Positions 15,360 through 24,052 of a stretch of 64,000 bases of DNA are shown one piece after another. The notes below the pieces were generated by a model that saw only the letters and a list, made by a program, of their open reading frames with translations, did not search any database and was not told the origin of the DNA. This DNA comes from an uncultured Collinsella sp. (GTDB lineage: Bacteria; Actinomycetota; Coriobacteriia; Coriobacteriales; Coriobacteriaceae), in assembly GCA_958413895.1 (NCBI GenBank), contig CATYVQ010000013.1, positions 1 through 64,000 on the forward strand, written 5' to 3'. A program made the translations under genes and the position numbers. How positions within the stretch are numbered: the first letter of the stretch is position 1; every line of letters starts with the position of its first letter.

Positions 15360-18014
15360 CTAGTCCTCGAGCAGGTCCTCGATAAAGCCGACGCGGTAGT
15401 TCTTAAAGATGACCTCGCCGCCGTCCTGCGTGGCGTCCAGATCGACATCGCCCATGATGCCAAAGTCGTGGTCTCCATCCTCGTCGGCAAAGATCTGGTG
15501 CACGTGCCACACGTGATCGGTCTTCTCGTCGGACTCATCGATGGATAACATCGCGGCGCTGCGGGCATCTCCGTCGGTGAGGATCTCCTCGTGCTGCTCG
15601 TGATAGGCGTCGAGCGCCTTTTGCCAGCGGACCTCGCTCATGCCCCAGTCCTCGTCGAGCTCGCCCAGATCGCGCACGTGTCCGCGCGCGGCAAGAGACA
15701 CGCGGCGGAAGAGCGCGTTGCGCACTAGCAGCGTGCAGCCGCGGCGGTCCGCCACGACCTCATCGATGCCCTGCGGCGGTGTGGCGTCGAGTGCAGCGGG
15801 GTTGCCGGCGTTCTCCCACTCGTCCACCAGGCTCGAGTCGACCGAGCGCACCACAAAGCCGAGCCACGAAATGATGTCACGCAAGCGCTCATCGCGCTTC
15901 TCGATGGGCACGGTACGGTCGAGCGAACGGTAGGCCTCTGCCAGGTAGCGAAGCAAAATGCCCTCAGAGCGGGCGATGCCGAGCTTTTGGATATAGCCCT
16001 TAAAGTCGCTCGCGCTCTCCAACATGTCGCGCAGGACACTCTTGGGTGAGAGCTGGTAGTCGTTGGCCCAGGGTACTTCCTGGCAGTACTTATCGAAGGC
16101 GGCATCGAGTAAGTCCTCGAGCGGCTTTTCGTAGGTGACATCCTGAATGCGTTCCAGGCGTTCCTCATAGTCGACGCCGTCGGCCTTCATCTCGGCTATC
16201 GCGCGGTCGCGCGCGGCGCGTTCCTGTGCGCGCAATACCTGCTTGGGGTCCTCGAGCGTTGCCTCGACCATCGAGATCAGATCCATGGTATAGGTCTCAC
16301 TCTCGGGGTCGAGCAGCTCCAGCGCGGCAAGCAAAAACGGCGAGAGCGGCTGGTCGAGCGCAAAGTCCTCGGGCAGATCGACCGTCAGTGCATAGTCGAT
16401 GTCTGGCGCGGCGTCAGTCGGGGCGTCGGGCGTGGGCGGCACCTCGGTGCGAACGACGACGCCGGAATCGATGAGCGTGGCGAAGATTTCGTCGGCGCGA
16501 ACCTCGAGCTTGGCCTTTTCCTCGGGGGTCTGCAGGCTCGTCTCGATGAGGTCGTGTACGCGGGCTCGGGCATCGCCGCCCTGCTCGACCACGCTAATCA
16601 CCATGGAGTGTGTGATGCGCAGGCGCGGCTTGAGCGTCTCGGGCTGCGTCTCGATCAGGCGCTCAAAGGTTTGCTTGTTCCAGGTGACAAAGCCCTCGGG
16701 GGCCTTTTTCTTTTTAATCTTACGGAGCTTTTTGGGGTCGTCGCCCGCTTTGGCCATAAGCTTGGCATTCTCGATCTCGTGCTCGGGTGCCTCGGCAATC
16801 ACCATGCCCTCGGTATCAAAGCCCGAGCGGCCGGCGCGACCGGCAATCTGGTGGAACTCGCGGGCGCGCAGACGACGCATCTTGTAGCCATCGAACTTGG
16901 TGAGCGCGGTGAGCACCACGGTGTGGATGGGTACGTTGATGCCGACGCCGAGCGTATCGGTGCCGCAGATGACGGGCAGCAGGCCCTGCTGCGCCAGACG
17001 CTCGACCAGCAGGCGATAGCGCGGCAGCATGCCGGCATGGTGCACGCCGACGCCGCAGCCGAGCAAGCGCTTGAGGATCTTGCCGAAGGCCGTCGAGAAG
17101 CTCGTGCCTTTGGCAGCTTCCTTAATAGCCTCGCGCTGCTCCTTGCTGGCGATGCCAAAATTGGCGAGCGACTGTGCCGTCGCAAGTGCGGCATCCTGGC
17201 TAAAGTGCACGATATAGAGCGGGGCCTCGCCGCGGCGCATGGCGAGCTCGACGGTGCCCTCGAGGGAGGTCGTTACATAGTCGTAGCTCAGCGGCACGGG
17301 GCGCGGGGCATCGACGACCAAGTCGCAGGTAGCGCCGGTGTGTTCCTCGAGTGAGGCGGCGATGGCAGTGACATCGCCGAGCGTGGCGCTCATGAGCATG
17401 AATTGCGTGTGGGGCAGGGTGAGCAGCGGCACCTGCCAGGCCCAGCCGCGGTCGGGGTCGGCAAAGTAGTGGAACTCGTCCATGGCGACGCAGCCAACAT
17501 CGGCATCTTCGCCCTCGCGCAGTGCGTCGTTGGCAAGGATTTCGGCTGTGCAGCAGATGACGGGCGCCTTGGTGTTGATATGCGTATCGCCGGTGATCAT
17601 GCCGACGTTATCGCGGCCAAGCACCTGTACCAGGTCGAAAAACTTCTCGCTGACCAGAGCCTTGATAGGGGCCGTGTAGTAGCAGCGCTTGCCCTGCGCC
17701 ATGCCCATAAAGAGCATGCCCAGCGCGACAAGCGACTTGCCCGATCCGGTCGGTGTTCCCAAAATGACGTGATCGCCGGCAGCCAGGTCCATGAGGGCCT
17801 CTTCTTGGTGATCCCACAGTTCAATGCCGCGGTCGCTCGTCCATTCAAAGAAGCGCTCGAAGGCCTGGTCGGGCGTGAGCCATGGTTCGGGCTCGCTGCC
17901 GTCTTCGGGCTCCCACCAGGTGGGGGAGAGCGCGCCGAGCGAACCGAACTCTGCCTCGGTTCCCGTGCCGCCTGAGAACGAGCTGGCGGCGGTATCTGTC
18001 GTGGTCTGTGCCAT
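15360..18014 (-). CDS. DEAD/DEAH-box helicase, Ski2-like with DUF3516-type C terminus
   Basis: An 884-residue superfamily-2 helicase. Motifs in order: Walker A GTPTGSGKS, DEFHYF (a DExH box), SATLGD, a RecA2 domain with GVGVHHAG and GTDTLGVGIN, and the arginine-finger motif QIAGRAGRSG. The C-terminal ~400 residues match the DUF3516 region of actinobacterial HelY-like helicases. RNA or DNA unwinding is expected; the cellular role is not known. The frame extends to 18173 and into the 119-bp repeat, but the ATG at 18014 begins at the expected position. A preceding unstructured ~50-residue stretch is rich in Ser/Gly/Glu. Confidence 0.88.
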   Translation of the reverse strand: MAQTTTDTAASSFSGGTGTEAEFGSLGALSPTWWEPEDGSEPEPWLTPDQAFERFFEWTSDRGIELWDHQEEALMDLAAGDHVILGTPTGSGKSLVALGMLFMGMAQGKRCYYTAPIKALVSEKFFDLVQVLGRDNVGMITGDTHINTKAPVICCTAEILANDALREGEDADVGCVAMDEFHYFADPDRGWAWQVPLLTLPHTQFMLMSATLGDVTAIAASLEEHTGATCDLVVDAPRPVPLSYDYVTTSLEGTVELAMRRGEAPLYIVHFSQDAALATAQSLANFGIASKEQREAIKEAAKGTSFSTAFGKILKRLLGCGVGVHHAGMLPRYRLLVERLAQQGLLPVICGTDTLGVGINVPIHTVVLTALTKFDGYKMRRLRAREFHQIAGRAGRSGFDTEGMVIAEAPEHEIENAKLMAKAGDDPKKLRKIKKKKAPEGFVTWNKQTFERLIETQPETLKPRLRITHSMVISVVEQGGDARARVHDLIETSLQTPEEKAKLEVRADEIFATLIDSGVVVRTEVPPTPDAPTDAAPDIDYALTVDLPEDFALDQPLSPFLLAALELLDPESETYTMDLISMVEATLEDPKQVLRAQERAARDRAIAEMKADGVDYEERLERIQDVTYEKPLEDLLDAAFDKYCQEVPWANDYQLSPKSVLRDMLESASDFKGYIQKLGIARSEGILLRYLAEAYRSLDRTVPIEKRDERLRDIISWLGFVVRSVDSSLVDEWENAGNPAALDATPPQGIDEVVADRRGCTLLVRNALFRRVSLAARGHVRDLGELDEDWGMSEVRWQKALDAYHEQHEEILTDGDARSAAMLSIDESDEKTDHVWHVHQIFADEDGDHDFGIMGDVDLDATQDGGEVIFKNYRVGFIEDLLED

Positions 18015-18138
18015 GTAGTCGCTTTCTCTCGCCGTTTGTCCGCCAACTATTATGGCGTAGCGGCGCATCGATGCGTTCGCAGGCAAGAAAATGCAGGAAA
18101 TGGGCGTTCTGCCCAGCCGTTTGGTACAGTTGCCAGCT

Positions 18139-18257
18139 AAGTGAGTAGACTTTTTGCAATATCGCGAGCACATGGCTTTTGCGCAAGGGCTCTACCTGCG
18201 GTTTTAGTTTTCGCTATGCGGGTTGTGCTTGGCTATTGCAAAAAAGTCTACTCACTT
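18139..18257 (+). repeat. 119-bp inverted-repeat element, copy 3
   Basis: It has the same 16-bp ends (18 bp counting CTAAG/CTTAG at 18137-18259) and the same length as copies 1 and 2. The central motif is again ACCTGCGGTTTT on the + strand. The rest of the interior differs from both other copies. It lies between trmB and the Ski2-like helicase gene, both minus strand, and overlaps no chosen coding region. Confidence 0.9.
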
Positions 18258-18314
18258 AGGTTTGAGGGTCGTTTGCTGGCGCCTATTTGCGCTTGTTTGC
18301 TGACGCCACGCCCA

Positions 18315-19163
18315 TCAGAAGCCCCTGGACTCTTGCGGCAGGCGCTTCTTGCCCTTGCGGGCACGGTTTCTAAAGTTCTCGACGGCTTCTTCCATGCCCA
18401 GAGGTACATAGGTGAGCTCTTCGAGGTTATCGGGTAGATAGCAGGCAAGGCTTTGCTCCTGCGCGCGGCCCGCCGCGAGCTGCTCATCGCTGGGCTGCGC
18501 GCCGGGTGTGGCACAAATGCCATAGACGACGGCACCCATCTCGCGCGTGCGGCATTCATATTCGGTCTCGGGATGCTCGGGATGGTCGCGGCGTACGTCG
18601 TCACTTACCCAAAGCGTGTCGTAGCCGGCCGCGGCAAACTGCCCCAGGGCGTAGTCGCGCAATGGCTTGCTGTCGGTGCGCAGCGTGACGGTGGCACCGG
18701 CTGAAAAGAGCGGGCGGTAGAGCATCAGATGGTCGACATGGACGAGGCGCTTTTTGGCGTGCTTGGCCTTGGGCTGCGGCGTGGGAAAGTTGATGGTGAT
18801 GGCATCGAGCTCGCCTGTGGCAAACAGCTGCGGCAGCGATGCGGCGCCTCGGGGCAGGACGAGCGCGTTGGATAGCTCCTGCTCACAGATTTTCTGTGCG
18901 GCATAGGCGATGCAGATGGGCTCCTGGTCCATACCGATAAAGAGCGTGTTTGGCTCGTGGGCCGCGCGCTCTACAAGGTACGTTCCCTTGCCACAGCCAA
19001 GATCTAGGTGAAGGTGTTCGAAGGGCTTGCTGCCAGCTGGCGCACAGGCCTCGCGCCAATCTCCGGCATAAGCCTCGGGGTTCGTCTCAATCGCATCGGC
19101 GTAGCGCTCCAGGCGCTCCTCGAGCACAAAGTTCTTAGGCGTGCGAACGTGGACGGCTCCCAT
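18315..19163 (-). CDS. trmB: tRNA (guanine-N7-)-methyltransferase TrmB-like, with divergent motif
   Basis: SAM-dependent enzyme that makes m7G46 in tRNA. The Rossmann motif I is LDLGCGKGTYL near residue 53, followed by FIGMDQEP. The family's signature segment, normally FPDPWPK-RH-KRR, here reads FPTPQPKAKHAKKR, so the conserved Asp and Trp are replaced by Thr and Gln. The following LVHVDHLMLY and LRTDSKPL parts are normal. The 282 residues include a C-terminal extension of ~60 residues after the core. The substitution could alter tRNA binding or activity. The gene precedes the Ski2-like helicase on the same strand, separated by the third 119-bp repeat. Confidence 0.8.
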   Translation of the reverse strand: MGAVHVRTPKNFVLEERLERYADAIETNPEAYAGDWREACAPAGSKPFEHLHLDLGCGKGTYLVERAAHEPNTLFIGMDQEPICIAYAAQKICEQELSNALVLPRGAASLPQLFATGELDAITINFPTPQPKAKHAKKRLVHVDHLMLYRPLFSAGATVTLRTDSKPLRDYALGQFAAAGYDTLWVSDDVRRDHPEHPETEYECRTREMGAVVYGICATPGAQPSDEQLAAGRAQEQSLACYLPDNLEELTYVPLGMEEAVENFRNRARKGKKRLPQESRGF

Positions 19164-19282
19164 GAGGCTCCTTGGTCATAAGTATGGAACGCATAGCTGC
19201 GCGTTCCGTCAATGGGTTGAAAAAAGGGCGGGCATAGTTTGCCCAAAAGATGCGGTGCAGCTCGACGGCGAGTCGTCGGTGC

Positions 19283-20155
19283 CTACAGGCGCTTGAGAAT
19301 CACATAACGGTTGAGCTCGCCGCTGCGACCGTCGGCGTGGAAACGCTCAAGTTCGCGCACGGGGACCTCGCCGCTCTTGTAGAACGTACGGACGCCGCGC
19401 ACCAGGTCGGTGATCTGCTGATCGTCAAAGTGATGGCAATAGCGGTAGGCGTGGCGGTCGTTTTGCCAGCCGATGAGGTGGTCGCCGGCTTCAAACTGCG
19501 CGGAATCGTAACCTTCAAACGGCGGGGTGAGCTCGGCACGGGCCTCGGCGCGAACGGCCTTGCGCGCCATGCGCTCGTCATTCATAAACTCCCAAAAGCT
19601 GATGGCGATGATGCCGCCCGGGCGTGTCTGGCGCACCAGGGCGTCGAGCACGCGCACGCGGTACTCGCACGACGGCACGTGGTGCATAAAGCCAAAGCAG
19701 ACCGAGATGTCGGCGAGCGGGGCGTCGAAAAGCACGTCGGGCGTCTCGGCGGGATTGAGTTTCATAAGGGCATCGAGCACGTCGAGTTCCTGGAAGTGCA
19801 GGTTGGGAATGCGCAGGGCGTGGCCACGTGCATCGATGGCCAGGTCCTGGCATGAGTCGACGCCATAGAACTCAAACGGGCAGCTGGCATCTGCCGAGGG
19901 ATTTGCACCGTCGACGCCCTTGGCGGCAAGTGCGCCGCCGGCGGCAAAGTTCTCGAATCGCATATTGCCGCAGGCAAGATCGAAGACGCGGACGGGATGC
20001 TCGATGGTGGCGACGTCGAGCTGTTCGAGTGCGATGTCCATGGTGCGGACCCAGCCCGGCCACGGGGCCTGGCGCGTATCGGAGAAGGAGGCGGAGTGCT
20101 CGCGATAGAACGTGTTGTTGAGCTGGATGAGCGATGAGGCGAAATCGCGGTTCAC
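19283..20155 (-). CDS. class I SAM-dependent methyltransferase
   Basis: A 290-residue methyltransferase-fold protein. VRVFDLACGNMRFE is the SAM-binding motif I, VDSCQDLA the second strand region and DISVCFGFMHHVP the motif IV/post region. The substrate is unknown. The GTG at 20155 has GGAGGGA upstream. The frame stays open far beyond it (to 20980), mostly antisense to the next gene, and the nearest upstream ATG, 20278, would add 41 residues containing CPRCGDNG. The extension is noted as an alternative, because a CxxC pair could be part of a zinc ribbon. The gene lies on the same strand as trmB, 119 bases upstream of it. Confidence 0.75.
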   Translation of the reverse strand: MNRDFASSLIQLNNTFYREHSASFSDTRQAPWPGWVRTMDIALEQLDVATIEHPVRVFDLACGNMRFENFAAGGALAAKGVDGANPSADASCPFEFYGVDSCQDLAIDARGHALRIPNLHFQELDVLDALMKLNPAETPDVLFDAPLADISVCFGFMHHVPSCEYRVRVLDALVRQTRPGGIIAISFWEFMNDERMARKAVRAEARAELTPPFEGYDSAQFEAGDHLIGWQNDRHAYRYCHHFDDQQITDLVRGVRTFYKSGEVPVRELERFHADGRSGELNRYVILKRL

Positions 20156-20422
20156 GGCGCGGGACTCCCTCCGTTGGCGGTGCGGAATAAACGGTACGAC
20201 CATACTACCGTTATCGCCGCAACGGGGACAACCGGGCTGCGGGTCATTGCTTGGTTTGGACACATTTTCGCAGCTCATGCGCGCCCGCAACCGCCGGTTG
20301 TCAAAAATCCCACTAAAATAGGTGGCATGTTTTTGGCGGTGGCGGATAGATTTTAACTGTGCAAGGCGCCTTAAGAACAAAAGCGGTCCGGCGGCACGGC
20401 TGGCAAAAGCATAGGAGGAACC

Positions 20423-21145
20423 ATGAATGTAGAAACTGCGCAGCGGCTCGCCGACCTTCGCCGCAGCAAAGGCTTTAGCCAAGAAGGGCTGGCGCGAAAG
20501 CTGGGGCTGTCGCGCCAGGCGGTCAGCAAATGGGAGCGCGCGGAGAGCTCGCCCGATACCGAGAACCTGATCTCGCTCGCCAAGCTTTATGGCGTGAGTC
20601 TGGACGAGCTGCTCAATCCGAGCGACGAGATCGAGGACGATATCGAGTTTGAGAACGAGGACCGCGCCCGTCAGCGCGAGGCCGAGGCGGCAGAGCGCGC
20701 TCGCACCCATGAGGCGGCGGTGCGCGCCACCGAAGCGGCAACGCAGGCGAGTGATGCCGCGGCTAAGGCGGCACAGGCGGCAAGCTGGAGTGCACAGGCC
20801 GCCAACGCTGCTACGGCGCAGGCGACGAGTGGCCACGCAGTTGGCTCGACTCCGGTGAAGGGCCCCTTCCAGTCGTTCCCGTATTGGGCCGTGTGCTGGC
20901 TGCTGTTCTTTTTGCTGATGTTCCTGGTTGGTGCCAGCCCTTTTCCCGCACTGATCTTCTTTACGATTCCCATCTATCACTGGGTGGCGCGTGCGCTCGA
21001 TGGCGATTGGGCGCGCGGGGATATCCAGGTTGGTCCGGCGCCGGTGGCGGTCAAGGCCCAGGGGAAGGATACTTCTGCGGAACCTGATGCTGACGTGGCT
21101 ACCGCGGCCACCGCTGAGCCGTGTGCCAAAGAGGGTGACGAATGA
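20423..21145 (+). CDS. XRE-family HTH regulator with C-terminal membrane segment
   Basis: The first ~65 residues are a Cro/CI-type helix-turn-helix (LADLRRSKGFSQEGLARKLG, then SRQAVSKWERAESSPD). An acidic and then alanine-rich linker follows, with a hydrophobic segment (WAVCWLLFFLLMFLVGASPF) and a second one near FFTIPIYHWVA. A membrane-tethered regulator is therefore likely. AGGAGG precedes the ATG. It overlaps the DUF4097 gene by four bases (ATGA), so the two are translationally coupled and may sense the cell envelope together. The alanine-rich linker is low complexity. Confidence 0.85.
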   Translation: MNVETAQRLADLRRSKGFSQEGLARKLGLSRQAVSKWERAESSPDTENLISLAKLYGVSLDELLNPSDEIEDDIEFENEDRARQREAEAAERARTHEAAVRATEAATQASDAAAKAAQAASWSAQAANAATAQATSGHAVGSTPVKGPFQSFPYWAVCWLLFFLLMFLVGASPFPALIFFTIPIYHWVARALDGDWARGDIQVGPAPVAVKAQGKDTSAEPDADVATAATAEPCAKEGDE

Positions 21146-22041
21146 TGAAGCTTTCGCATGAATCCAGGCTGCGTCTGGGCGTTGGCATCGGAGCGTTTGT
21201 GCTCATCATCGGGCTTGTTTTTGGCATTTCACGGACTTTGATTCATTATGATGGCCCGTGGGATCTCGACGATGTCGTATCCGGCTTGTCTGGTATGGAC
21301 GATGCGGTTGACGAGGACAATCTCTTGGACGACGGCAGCTATTCCGCTCGGCCTCAGCAACTTTCGAGCGAAACGTTTGATGCCGACGCGTTCACATCGC
21401 TTGACCTGGATGTGACGTCGGGCACGGTCGAGGTCAAACACGTCTCCGGCGGGCCGGTGCGCGTAATTGAAAGCGGTCGCGTGGCAACGGGGACCGTTGC
21501 CTTCGATGCGGCAACCCAGAACCTGGCCGAAATCAAGGGCTCTACGCTCAAGATTCGCCAGTTCGATTGCGATGACGAGCGCGCCATTGACCGCACGGTT
21601 ACCGTCGAACTGCCGCGCGAAGTTGCCGATAACCTGGTCGGCATTACGGCGAAGGTGGGATCGGGTGATCTGACGGTCGCGGGCATTGCGTGCCATGACC
21701 TCAACCTGACTTTGGACTCGGGAGATGTTGAGTTTACTGGCACCGTGACCGATACCCTGAATGCCGAGGTCGGTTCGGGCGATGTGACGTTCGAGCTCTA
21801 TCAGGCCCCCGCGAAGTCGATGGACGTGAGTGTGGGCTCGGGCGACGTGGAGATAGCGGTTCCGAACTCAACGGGCTTTAAGGCGAGCCTAACTGTGGGC
21901 AGCGGTGACTTCGAGAGCGATTTCCTTCCGCTTGGCTACGACGGCGAGACCATATTGAATCATGAATTCGACAACGGTGATAAGTCTGCCACGTATCGTT
22001 TTAAGGTCGGTTCGGGCGACATGTCGTTTGATCCGGAGTGA
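21142..22041 (+). CDS. DUF4097 family beta-helix protein (LiaG-like), membrane anchored
   Basis: A 299-residue protein with one N-terminal membrane segment (GIGAFVLIIGLVFGIS), then an extracytoplasmic domain with repeating strands of the GSGDVE/VGSGDFE type (about residues 170-299), as in DUF4097 proteins. At least five GSGD-containing turns are visible. DUF4097/LiaG proteins accompany envelope-stress systems; the exact role is unknown. It is coupled to the upstream XRE regulator by an ATGA overlap. Start choices are 21142 or the ATG at 21145. Confidence 0.8.
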   Translation: MMKLSHESRLRLGVGIGAFVLIIGLVFGISRTLIHYDGPWDLDDVVSGLSGMDDAVDEDNLLDDGSYSARPQQLSSETFDADAFTSLDLDVTSGTVEVKHVSGGPVRVIESGRVATGTVAFDAATQNLAEIKGSTLKIRQFDCDDERAIDRTVTVELPREVADNLVGITAKVGSGDLTVAGIACHDLNLTLDSGDVEFTGTVTDTLNAEVGSGDVTFELYQAPAKSMDVSVGSGDVEIAVPNSTGFKASLTVGSGDFESDFLPLGYDGETILNHEFDNGDKSATYRFKVGSGDMSFDPE

Positions 22042-22132
22042 CGACGGCGGGCTAAGTCCGCAAACTTAGATGCTTAGATGCGCTGTTTGATGAAGGCGTC
22101 GGGGCCGCGGTCGGCTTCGGCGCCTTTGCCTT

Positions 22133-22138
22133 TACAAT
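22133..22138 (+). promoter_or_regulatory. candidate -10 box for a near-leaderless elp3 transcript
   Basis: TACAAT ends six bases before the elp3 ATG at 22145. If used, transcription would start at or within a base or two of the ATG. The -35 region is weak. GGGGA between box and ATG could alternatively serve as ribosome site for a longer transcript. Confidence 0.35.
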
Positions 22139-22144
22139 GGGGAC

Positions 22145-24052
22145 ATGGAACAGATTATCTTGAACATACTCGACGCTCTGCGTCGCGGTGAGACCGTGGA
22201 CGACAAAGCGCTCGTCAAACTGATACATGCTGAGGCGCGCCGCGAGGGCACCGATAAGCGCGATTTGGCCAAGCGTCGCCTGCTGCCGTTTTACCAGCGG
22301 GTGAAGCGTGAGGAACCGGCGCGTTGGGCGGCATGGAATGTCAATTCCGAGCTGGAGCGTCAGCTGCTGCAGGTGCTTCGCATGAAGCCTCGTCGCACGG
22401 CTTCGGGCGTGGCGACCATTACCGTTATCACCAAGCCGTGGCCGTGCTCGGGCGATTGCCTGTTTTGCCCCAACGATCTGCGCATGCCTAAAAGCTATCT
22501 GCATGCCGAGCCGGCGTGCGCCCGTGCGGAGCAAAACTGCTTCGACCCGTATCTGCAGGTGAGTGCCCGTTTGACGGCGCTTTCGCAAATGGGGCATGCG
22601 ACCGATAAGATCGAGCTCATTGTGCTCGGCGGTACCTGGAGCGACTATCCGCAAGGGTATCAAACGTGGTTTATGTCGGAGCTTTTCCGTGCGCTCAATG
22701 ACGATGCCGTCGCCGGCGTGGCGGCAAACCCCATGTTGGCGCGTCCGGGCATCAGCCGTGCCGAGGCGGGGCGCCTGCTCGATGACGCTCCCGCCGATGC
22801 GCTGCCGCCGGTGGTAGCGGAGCGCCGCGAGCGCTATCGGGCTGCCGGCATTGCGACGGACGAGGCCGAGCTTGCGAGCGGTGTTGCCGACGAGCAGGGG
22901 CGTGTGGATGCTGCCGTGGGTGGCTATAACCGCGCGGTGCGTCGTCTGTACGGCCCCGGTACGCCGTGGGGCGAGGTTGCCGAGTGGCAAACGGCAACGA
23001 TGGAGGAGCTCGAGCGTCAGCAGCGCATCAACGAGACGGCGAAGCATCGCGTGGTGGGGCTCGTTATCGAGACGCGCCCCGATGCCGTAACACCGCAGAC
23101 CCTCGCGCTCATTCGCCGCCTGGGCTGCACCAAGATTCAGATGGGTATCCAGAGCCTCGACCAGCACCTGCTCGATATCAACGAGCGTCGCATTTCAGTG
23201 GCACAGATCGAGCGGGCGTTTTCGCTTGCGCGCCTGTTTGGCTTTAAGATCCACGCGCATTTTATGCTCAACTTGCTGGGTGCCACGCCCGAGGGGGACA
23301 AGCGCGACTACGAGTGCTTTATGACCGAGGGGGCCTTTATGCCCGACGAAGTCAAGATCTACCCGTGTGCGCTCATCGAGGGCTCGCGTCTGGTGGGCTG
23401 CTATGAGCGCGGCGAGTGGCGCCCCTATTCCGAGGAAGAGCTGCTCGATGTGTTGGCCGATGACATCGTGGTGACGCCGGCGTTCTGCCGCATCAGTCGC
23501 ATGATCCGCGACTTTAGTTCTGACGACATTATGGTGGGCAACAAGAAACCTAACCTGCGTCAGCTCGTTGAGAACCGCCTGGCTGCTCGGGGCGACGGTG
23601 CGACGGTGCGTGAGATTCGCTATCGCGAGATCAGCACGGCGGGTGCCGACCTGAACGAGTTGGTCCTTGACGATGGAGTGGCGTACGAGACGCCGGTGAC
23701 GCGCGAGCGCTTTTTGCAGTGGGTGACGCCCGAGGGCAAGATTGCTGGTTTTTTGCGCCTGTCTCTGCCCGTTCGCGCTTTTGTTGCCGCGCATGCGGAT
23801 GATTTGCCGACGACGCCGGACGAGGCGATGATTCGCGAGGTGCACGTGTATGGCATGGCGGCGCGCGTGGGGGATCAAGGCCAGGCGGCGCAGCATCACG
23901 GGTTGGGGCGTTTGCTCGTTGAACGTGCGTGTGAGATTGCCCGGGATGCGGGCTATGCGCGTATCAACGTGATTAGCGCGATCGGTACGCGCGAGTACTA
24001 TCGCCATTTGGGTTTTTATGACCACGGACTCTATCTGCAAAAGGAGCTCTAA
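22145..24052 (+). CDS. elp3: Elp3-family radical SAM/GNAT tRNA uridine-34 modification enzyme
   Basis: A 635-residue protein with the Elp3 layout. After an N-terminal helical region comes the radical-SAM cluster site CSGDCLFCPND (with the upstream WPCSGD), a SAM-binding barrel including IVLGGTWSDYP and VIETRPDAV, and a C-terminal GNAT acetyltransferase (HVYGMAAR, then HHGLGRLLVERA). The eukaryotic and archaeal enzyme makes 5-carboxymethyl-type modifications at wobble uridine. Only some bacteria carry it, as a stand-alone subunit. It is followed without a gap by a spermidine-synthase-like gene (stop TAA then ATG). Confidence 0.93.
   Translation: MEQIILNILDALRRGETVDDKALVKLIHAEARREGTDKRDLAKRRLLPFYQRVKREEPARWAAWNVNSELERQLLQVLRMKPRRTASGVATITVITKPWPCSGDCLFCPNDLRMPKSYLHAEPACARAEQNCFDPYLQVSARLTALSQMGHATDKIELIVLGGTWSDYPQGYQTWFMSELFRALNDDAVAGVAANPMLARPGISRAEAGRLLDDAPADALPPVVAERRERYRAAGIATDEAELASGVADEQGRVDAAVGGYNRAVRRLYGPGTPWGEVAEWQTATMEELERQQRINETAKHRVVGLVIETRPDAVTPQTLALIRRLGCTKIQMGIQSLDQHLLDINERRISVAQIERAFSLARLFGFKIHAHFMLNLLGATPEGDKRDYECFMTEGAFMPDEVKIYPCALIEGSRLVGCYERGEWRPYSEEELLDVLADDIVVTPAFCRISRMIRDFSSDDIMVGNKKPNLRQLVENRLAARGDGATVREIRYREISTAGADLNELVLDDGVAYETPVTRERFLQWVTPEGKIAGFLRLSLPVRAFVAAHADDLPTTPDEAMIREVHVYGMAARVGDQGQAAQHHGLGRLLVERACEIARDAGYARINVISAIGTREYYRHLGFYDHGLYLQKEL

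Noticed and set aside
19283..20980. 565-codon methyltransferase frame starting at 20980.
   Set aside because: The extension is antisense to the XRE regulator gene, and a GTG with a good ribosome site at 20155 starts the recognisable protein.
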